Shown here one piece after another: positions 35,533 to 40,522 of a DNA stretch of 40,522 nucleotides. This stretch comes from Pirellulaceae bacterium (lineage in GTDB: Bacteria > Planctomycetota > Planctomycetia > Pirellulales > Pirellulaceae). Location of the stretch: NCBI GenBank assembly GCA_026989685.1, contig JALSIV010000289.1:1-40522 (forward strand), written 5' to 3'. The position numbers and the translations under genes were made by a program. The first letter of the stretch is position 1. Each line of letters starts with the position of its first letter. The notes beneath the pieces are model-generated. The model saw only the letters and a program-made list of their open reading frames with translations. It was not told where the DNA came from and made no database searches.

Positions 35533-38388
35533 TCACGGTTTCGTCTCGGCCACCTTAACGGAGAGGCCGACATCGGCGGCTGGCGATGCCGGGCTGCTCG
35601 ACCGGGTGAGTCGCGCCCTCAGGCGCCAGCGGCCGACGAAGTCGTGGATCTTGAACAACAGCCGGTTGTCGCCTTTCTTCAGGCGAATGGGGACGACATC
35701 CTTGTCGTACTCGAACGGCTGCGGTACCAGTCGCTGCACGACCTTCTTCCCGTTGACGATGACTTCGAACATATCGTCGCCACTGACTCGCAAGTAGACC
35801 GTCTGCTCGCGGGGCGATTCAATGGTGGTGTAGGCGAAACCGGTGACGGAGTCGAGTCGGCCGAAGTGGGCTTCCAGGTCGAGGATTCCCGTGGGATTGT
35901 CGAGTGTGACGCTTTTCCAGACGGCCTTCCGCTTCCCCTTGCCCCGATAGCTGGCTTGCAAGTCGATGGTCTGCTCAGGCGGAAGGACGGTGCGGATTCC
36001 GGCTCCGCCGCTGTTGTCGAACGGACCGCAGATCTTCCAGTTGCGAATCAGTCCGGCCTGCGTGGTGATCTTGGCCAAGTGGGAGGCGATCAAATCGACT
36101 TCTTGCGGCTTGATCCAGTTCGCCCGCTTGGCGGCCATCTCGTCGACGGTTTCCTTCCACTGCGGGGGCGTCTTCCGCTGGGCCAGCACCCGCGACAAAT
36201 CGTGGCACTCGCTGCAGCGGATCTCCGCGGCGGCGACGGCATCGGTTTGCAGCGGAAGGATTTTGCGGTCGTGTTCGCGGGCCAGCTTGGCACTCTCGGC
36301 TCGGCTGTAACTGGGATACTCGTCTTTGCCGGGAAGGTTGTCCCATTGGGCTCCCAGGTCGACCCACAGAGCGAACAGCGATTTCTCCTCATCGCTCAGC
36401 GGTGTGTCGGGAGGACACTGATTGACGGGAGCATCATAGAGGAAGCTGTGGCCGTACAGACGCCAGATCAGGGGAGACTTGCGAGCGAATCCCGGGTAGA
36501 TGAATTTGCCGAGTTTGGCATTGGCCGCCGCGCTGAGATTCAAATAGGCCCGATTGAAGACAGCCGCGCGAATCGCCGATGCTCCGGTACTGCGCACGGC
36601 TGTGCGCTGGTAGACCAGTTCGTTGCCGTGCGACAGATCCAGTCCGCCGGCGGGTTCGCGATCGTTGTGGCAACGGACGCATTTCGACTCGATCAGCGGC
36701 GTCAGGTCGCGGCGAAAGTCGACCGTGCGTCGCTCTTCGGGAGGCGGATCGAGTTGGACGGGACCGGACCGCGCGGCCAACGGCACTGCCGACAGATCGG
36801 GAATCGTCGTGCGGTGTTCATGGCAACCAATGCAGACCCGCCGCTCGCCCGGACGGACCCAGGCCCATGTCAGGGCGTCCTGCAGTGCCATGCCGTTTTC
36901 GTCGAGTGTCTGCCAGTGCAGCACCGTGTCGGCCGGCACTTCGACGTAAAATGAGCCGTCTTCTTCGACCGGGACCTCGCCGACGACACGCTTCTGTTCG
37001 AAGTTGCTGATCGAATTCGACGAAGAACCGAACGAAGAGTAGCCGATTCCCGGAGGAAAGGTGCGGAAGAACGGGTCTTCATCGTTGATGCCGAAGCCCT
37101 CGATAATCCGTACCTTCTTGATTTGTCCCGGTTGGATAAACGCCTCCTTGTCGAGCTGGCCCAGATAGGCGTTGAGGCAGAGCAGCGTACCGGTCTTTTT
37201 TTCCGGTTCGATCCCGTGGTCGGGGACAATGCGAGGAACCGGGCGGGGTTCGACGAAGATCGGGTTGAGCGACTGGTAGCGCTCATCGTTGTAAACGGGC
37301 TGGCCTACCTTGCGGCGGTCCAGATCGAACCAGTAGATGCCGTATTTGACCATCGGTCCGTCCGGATTGCGGTATCCACTCCAGGCGGGCTTGGGAGACC
37401 ATACCACCAGCAGTCGACCATCTTCGGTCGGATAGGGATCGCGGTAGCGGCCGCCCGGTGAATCGGGGCCGTATTTCTTCACATCGGGAGTCAACACATC
37501 CAGCGTTTTCGGATCGTCGGGGTCGCCGGGAGTGATCATGGCCAATTGGCCGCCACCGTAACAGTGGTGAAACACGCTGTCGATGAACACGATCCGGCCA
37601 TCGGGCATTTCCCGTTGCTTCCAGCGAAAGCCACCGCGATGATTGCCCCAGAAGTCGATAAAGCCCGTTCCGTCGGGGTTCATGGTGAAGAAGGCGGAAG
37701 CTCCCGAAGTATGGAAACGCATGCCATGATGCTGCCAACTCTGAAAGAGCAGCCGACCGTCCCGCATGACGATGAATTCCGAGTCGGAACTTACGTTGAA
37801 CGTGATCTGTTCGACGTGCGATCCATCGGCGTTGCAGCGGTGAGCCAGGCGAGCATGGTCGCGATCGTATTCATCCCGGTTGCGCTCCGGTGTCATCGCC
37901 ACGTGCCGCGTGGAGGAAAAAACGATCCGTCCATCGGGCAGATAGTGAGGCGAACAGACGTCGGCCATGCCGCGAGTGATCTGCCGTTTCCCCGAACCGT
38001 CGATGTTCATTTCCCATACTTCCCAACCATCCTTGGCCGTCTTCTTGCCGGCGAACACGATCTTCTTGCCGTCCCAGGAGAGTTCCGGTTCCTCCACGCC
38101 GAAGAAATCCTCGGTAAGGACGGTGAGTCTGCCATTGGGCGCCGGAGGCGCGAGTCGAACGATTTGCGATCCGCGGACGTGAGCCGAACGGCCGAAATGG
38201 TACATGAACGGTTCGTAGTAGATCCCCGGCTGCCCGTCGGGCTTGTTGGGAATGCGGACGAAAATCACGGACTCGGCGTCGTTGCCCATCGCCGAGCTGA
38301 GGTCCCCGGCGATCAGGACTCCCAGGATCATCATTGTCAGCACGATGAAGTGCTGGTTTCTGCGACAAGCGTGAACGGGCGTCTTCAT
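35533..38388 (-). CDS. HzsA-related exported three-heme protein
   Basis: The 951-residue protein has an N-terminal export signal (FIVLTMMILGVLIAGDLSSAMG). A beta-propeller-like part follows, with repeated ADG/PDGR-type blades (LPDGRIVFSSTR, EMPDGRIVFID). The middle region matches the hydrazine synthase alpha subunit family (VIPG-type motif RPVPRIVPDHGIEPEKKTG; DPFFRTFPPGIGYSSFG). Three c-type heme sites are at CIGCH (519), CVRCH (570) and CSECH (725). A C-terminal PA14-like beta domain (TVYLRVSGDDMFEVIVNGKKV) ends the protein. Such HzsA-related proteins occur widely in non-anammox planctomycetes; no other hydrazine synthase genes are here, so no hydrazine function is claimed. GAGG lies ~9 bases before the ATG. 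Confidence 0.88.
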   Translation of the reverse strand: MKTPVHACRRNQHFIVLTMMILGVLIAGDLSSAMGNDAESVIFVRIPNKPDGQPGIYYEPFMYHFGRSAHVRGSQIVRLAPPAPNGRLTVLTEDFFGVEEPELSWDGKKIVFAGKKTAKDGWEVWEMNIDGSGKRQITRGMADVCSPHYLPDGRIVFSSTRHVAMTPERNRDEYDRDHARLAHRCNADGSHVEQITFNVSSDSEFIVMRDGRLLFQSWQHHGMRFHTSGASAFFTMNPDGTGFIDFWGNHRGGFRWKQREMPDGRIVFIDSVFHHCYGGGQLAMITPGDPDDPKTLDVLTPDVKKYGPDSPGGRYRDPYPTEDGRLLVVWSPKPAWSGYRNPDGPMVKYGIYWFDLDRRKVGQPVYNDERYQSLNPIFVEPRPVPRIVPDHGIEPEKKTGTLLCLNAYLGQLDKEAFIQPGQIKKVRIIEGFGINDEDPFFRTFPPGIGYSSFGSSSNSISNFEQKRVVGEVPVEEDGSFYVEVPADTVLHWQTLDENGMALQDALTWAWVRPGERRVCIGCHEHRTTIPDLSAVPLAARSGPVQLDPPPEERRTVDFRRDLTPLIESKCVRCHNDREPAGGLDLSHGNELVYQRTAVRSTGASAIRAAVFNRAYLNLSAAANAKLGKFIYPGFARKSPLIWRLYGHSFLYDAPVNQCPPDTPLSDEEKSLFALWVDLGAQWDNLPGKDEYPSYSRAESAKLAREHDRKILPLQTDAVAAAEIRCSECHDLSRVLAQRKTPPQWKETVDEMAAKRANWIKPQEVDLIASHLAKITTQAGLIRNWKICGPFDNSGGAGIRTVLPPEQTIDLQASYRGKGKRKAVWKSVTLDNPTGILDLEAHFGRLDSVTGFAYTTIESPREQTVYLRVSGDDMFEVIVNGKKVVQRLVPQPFEYDKDVVPIRLKKGDNRLLFKIHDFVGRWRLRARLTRSSSPASPAADVGLSVKVAETKP

Positions 38389-38481
38389 GGCGGGGTCCTC
38401 ATTCTTCGCTGACAGGTGGCACCGTCGGTTGCTCCGGCTTTTTGGCCTGGGGCCGTACGGGTACGCCGGCGCGTCACGGAT

Positions 38482-40314
38482 TCAAAGTGACTTCAGATAC
38501 TCGACGAGATCACGCAGCTCGGCTTCGGACAGGTCGGAAGTCGAGCCGTGCTCGTCCTCGGGATTGAATCTGGTAAAGATCTCCATCAGAGTTCGGGCTC
38601 GGCCGTCGTGCAGGTAGGGCGGACTGTCCCACACACCAAGCAGTTGAGGCACATCGAACTCGTCAGCCGCGATCGTTTCGCCATTCGGCAGTACGAGATC
38701 GCCTGGTCGGCCTCGACCGAGTCCGACCGAGACGCGTTCGCCGGAAGTGAAGCGGCCCGGCGTGTGGCACTCGGCACAGCCCGCTCGCTCTTCGAAGATC
38801 TTCTTCCCGCGCAAAGCGGCTTGGCTGAGTCGGCCGTCCGGGCCGCGGTAGGGGTTGGGCAGGAGCGGGGTTTCATGGACAAACCTGGCCAGTGCCTCCA
38901 AGTCGGGAGGACTCAACGGCTGCCCGCGCATCGCGCCGCTTACGGTGGGCCCGCATTCATTGGCGCCGATTTCGGCCGCCTCGCCCTGCCAGCGGAAGGG
39001 AGCGGTCCCTTTCACTCCCCGAAAACTGCGGATGTTCTTGGGGTTTCCCAGGCCGTCGTCCTCCAGATCCCAACTGAGACCCGTGGTGTGGCCTTCGGGA
39101 TGGCAACTGGCGCAGGAGAATTGACGTTGGAAACAGATGGTGGCCGAATGGAACAGGATTTCTCCCCGTCGCAGCGTCGACAACTCGGCAGCATGGCCTA
39201 CGTCGATCGTTGAGATGACCTCGCGAGCGGCCACGTCGATGGCACTCACCGAATTGCCCAGATGGTTGGCCACATAAACCCGCTTACCGTCGGCGGAGAT
39301 GGCGATTCCATAGGGGTTCGTGCCGACGGGAATCCGAGCCGCGATGAACTGGCGACTGAGACTGAGTCGCCGGCGGAGGTCGCCTCGCTTGTGCGGAGCG
39401 GTCTTTCGGACGAGTTGCAGCGCCTTCTTCAGGTCGATCACGACGACTTCGTTCACGCCGCCGCACGTGACGAAGGCCCAGCGGCCATCGGGTGTCACGG
39501 CGATGTCATAGGGATTGGCATAGTAGGTGGTGAACTCGTCCAGCAGCAGCATGACCTGGCGGGGCTCACGGCCGTCGAGAAACACGAAACTGAAACCGTT
39601 CGCGTTGACCCACCCCTGCTGGACCTGAGTCAGCGGTGTGAAGGGATTGGGATTCAGGTGAGCAACCATCAGGACCTTGGGGGAAACCTGAGCCATTCCC
39701 CGCAGATTGCTCGTCATTTCCATCGGAATGCGGTCGACCACCTTGCGACCGGCCAGATCGATCACATCGACCCACCGCGTCGGCGAATAGGCGTCGCAGG
39801 TGACGAACAACTGCTGGCCGTCGGCGCTGACGAGCAGATGGCGAGGATTGGGATCGACGGGAACCGTCGCCACGACCGAGAGCGACTGAGGATCGATGAG
39901 TTGGACGGATTCGTCCTTGCCCAGACACGATACGAAGATCGTGCCGCGCGGACCGACAGCCACGTCATAGGGTTGATTGGCGGTCGCCACCGACCCAAGC
40001 TTCTTGCCCGAGGCGGCATCCATTACCGAAAGCGTGTCGTCGAGTCGATTGGCGACATACACGCGCTTGCCATCGCGACTGACCGCAATGCCCACCGGTC
40101 CCTTCCCCGCGGGAAACTCGCCGGCGACCCGTCCCTGCTTGACATCGATCCGGGAGACCGTGTCGGCCGTCCGGTTGGCGGTATAGATCCACATTCCGTC
40201 GGGACTGACGGCCAGTTGGTACGGACTGCGGTCGACTTGGGCCATGGCCGAGCCCACCGCCAGCGAGCAAGTCAACACCGCCCACCCGATACAGCCGCAT
40301 GCGAATCGGTTCAT
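38482..40314 (-). CDS. Beta-propeller/di-heme cytochrome c (MauG-like tail)
   Basis: The 610-residue exported protein has a signal peptide (WAVLTCSLAVGSAMAQ) and a seven-bladed YncE-like propeller to about residue 385, with repeats such as ISADGKRVYVANHLGNSVSAID. The remaining part carries two c-type hemes, CASCH (401) and CAECH (513), and the PYLHDGRARTLMEIFTRFN segment typical of MauG/di-heme peroxidase relatives. AAGGAG lies 8 bases before the ATG. Its start overlaps the stop of the upstream reductase gene (ATGA), and the HzsA-related gene follows 94 bases on, so the three are probably one operon. Confidence 0.9.
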   Translation of the reverse strand: MNRFACGCIGWAVLTCSLAVGSAMAQVDRSPYQLAVSPDGMWIYTANRTADTVSRIDVKQGRVAGEFPAGKGPVGIAVSRDGKRVYVANRLDDTLSVMDAASGKKLGSVATANQPYDVAVGPRGTIFVSCLGKDESVQLIDPQSLSVVATVPVDPNPRHLLVSADGQQLFVTCDAYSPTRWVDVIDLAGRKVVDRIPMEMTSNLRGMAQVSPKVLMVAHLNPNPFTPLTQVQQGWVNANGFSFVFLDGREPRQVMLLLDEFTTYYANPYDIAVTPDGRWAFVTCGGVNEVVVIDLKKALQLVRKTAPHKRGDLRRRLSLSRQFIAARIPVGTNPYGIAISADGKRVYVANHLGNSVSAIDVAAREVISTIDVGHAAELSTLRRGEILFHSATICFQRQFSCASCHPEGHTTGLSWDLEDDGLGNPKNIRSFRGVKGTAPFRWQGEAAEIGANECGPTVSGAMRGQPLSPPDLEALARFVHETPLLPNPYRGPDGRLSQAALRGKKIFEERAGCAECHTPGRFTSGERVSVGLGRGRPGDLVLPNGETIAADEFDVPQLLGVWDSPPYLHDGRARTLMEIFTRFNPEDEHGSTSDLSEAELRDLVEYLKSL

Positions 40315-40522
40315 ACCTGGTTCTCCTTCATTGACGAGTGTGCGTGTCCGGTCGGTTCGTGACTCGAGTCGACTCGTAACGGAGAAGACTCGTCTCCGTG
40401 GACGCGATAGAGAAACGCTCCCAAAGTCTCGCCGTCGTGGCGCGCCCGACGGTAATGCGTCAGCAGGGGACGCAGCGTGGGGATGATGTCTTGGCGAGGG
40501 ACCAGGTCGCGATAAAGACGGT
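40311..40522 (-). CDS. C-terminal end of a siroheme nitrite/sulfite reductase (partial)
   Basis: The last 69 residues of a gene enter from the right edge. The frame reads RLYRDLVPRQDIIPTLRPLL and then RHDGETLGAFLYRV. That resembles the C-terminal helix of ferredoxin-dependent nitrite and sulfite reductases (NirA/CysI type), which end in a similar TLxPLL...R.GE.FG.F..RV pattern. The siroheme and iron-sulfur motifs lie outside the window, so the call is tentative. Its TGA overlaps the start of the propeller cytochrome gene (ATGA), so the two are translationally coupled. The ORF track does not list it because it lacks a start. Confidence 0.5.
   Translation of the reverse strand, partial: RLYRDLVPRQDIIPTLRPLLTHYRRARHDGETLGAFLYRVHGDESSPLRVDSSHEPTGHAHSSMKENQV

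Noticed and set aside
35533-38388. Evidence for anammox (true hydrazine synthase)
   Set aside because: Only an HzsA-related protein is present, no HzsB/C or hydrazine dehydrogenase genes are seen, and such relatives are common in planctomycetes without anammox.
38389-38481. A short gene between the propeller cytochrome and the HzsA-related gene
   Set aside because: One frame gives a Pro/Lys-rich tail-like sequence (PQAKKPEQP), but it has no start codon or ribosome site and only 94 bases.

Overview
The window is GC-rich bacterial DNA that reads as a planctomycete, most likely of the Pirellula type. Several features point that way. There are paralogous secreted proteins made of a beta-propeller, HEAT repeats and a c-type heme. 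There is an arylsulfatase, an HzsA-related multiheme protein, a secreted gluzincin peptidase, and several small proteins of a planctomycete type. No mobile element with a transposase, rRNA, tRNA or CRISPR array was seen.

Layout. 1-5.3 kb (+): the 3' part of one propeller/HEAT protein and a complete paralog with a CxxCH heme site. 5.6-8.8 kb (-): arylsulfatase and HtrA-type protease. 9-11.3 kb: a tandem-GGDEF diguanylate cyclase facing a UVR-motif protein. 11.6-13.4 kb: acyl-CoA dehydrogenase. 13.9-19.2 kb (+): an operon of histidine kinase, response regulator, STAS protein, GspE/PilB-type ATPase and GspF/PilC-type membrane protein. 19.2-22.4 kb: rpsU, a small coiled-coil protein, proC, two unknown genes and an EF-P-like gene of the YeiP/EfpL type. 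22.6-23.9 kb (-): three short genes, one with an in-frame UGA. 24.2-28.1 kb (+): selB and a secreted gluzincin. 28.3-35.4 kb (+): a LysR regulator overlapping gltB, then gltD. 35.5-40.5 kb (-): HzsA-related three-heme protein, propeller/di-heme protein, and the C-terminal end of a probable siroheme nitrite/sulfite reductase.

The main discovery is at 22624-22860 (-). A 78-residue SelW/Rdx-like protein has UGA exactly at the redox position of its CxxU motif (C-S-V-U). It has a strong Shine-Dalgarno and a plausible SECIS hairpin just after the UGA, and the Sec-specific elongation factor gene selB lies 1.4 kb away. The ORF track misses it because the UGA splits it. The same window also has a family of 78-bp MITE-like elements (three equal-length copies), an associated GC-rich module (three copies), two 7-bp tandem repeat arrays and several perfect hairpins, all between genes.

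Functional themes are extracytoplasmic catabolism and electron transfer (heme proteins, sulfatase, protease, peptidase), nitrogen assimilation (LysR-gltB-gltD and the nitrite/sulfite reductase end), translation accessories (EfpL, S21, SelB) and signalling (c-di-GMP, two-component, STAS). Coordinates use the start codon I judged best, which often differs from the longest ORF in the track. All family calls are from reading the sequence; no database search was run.
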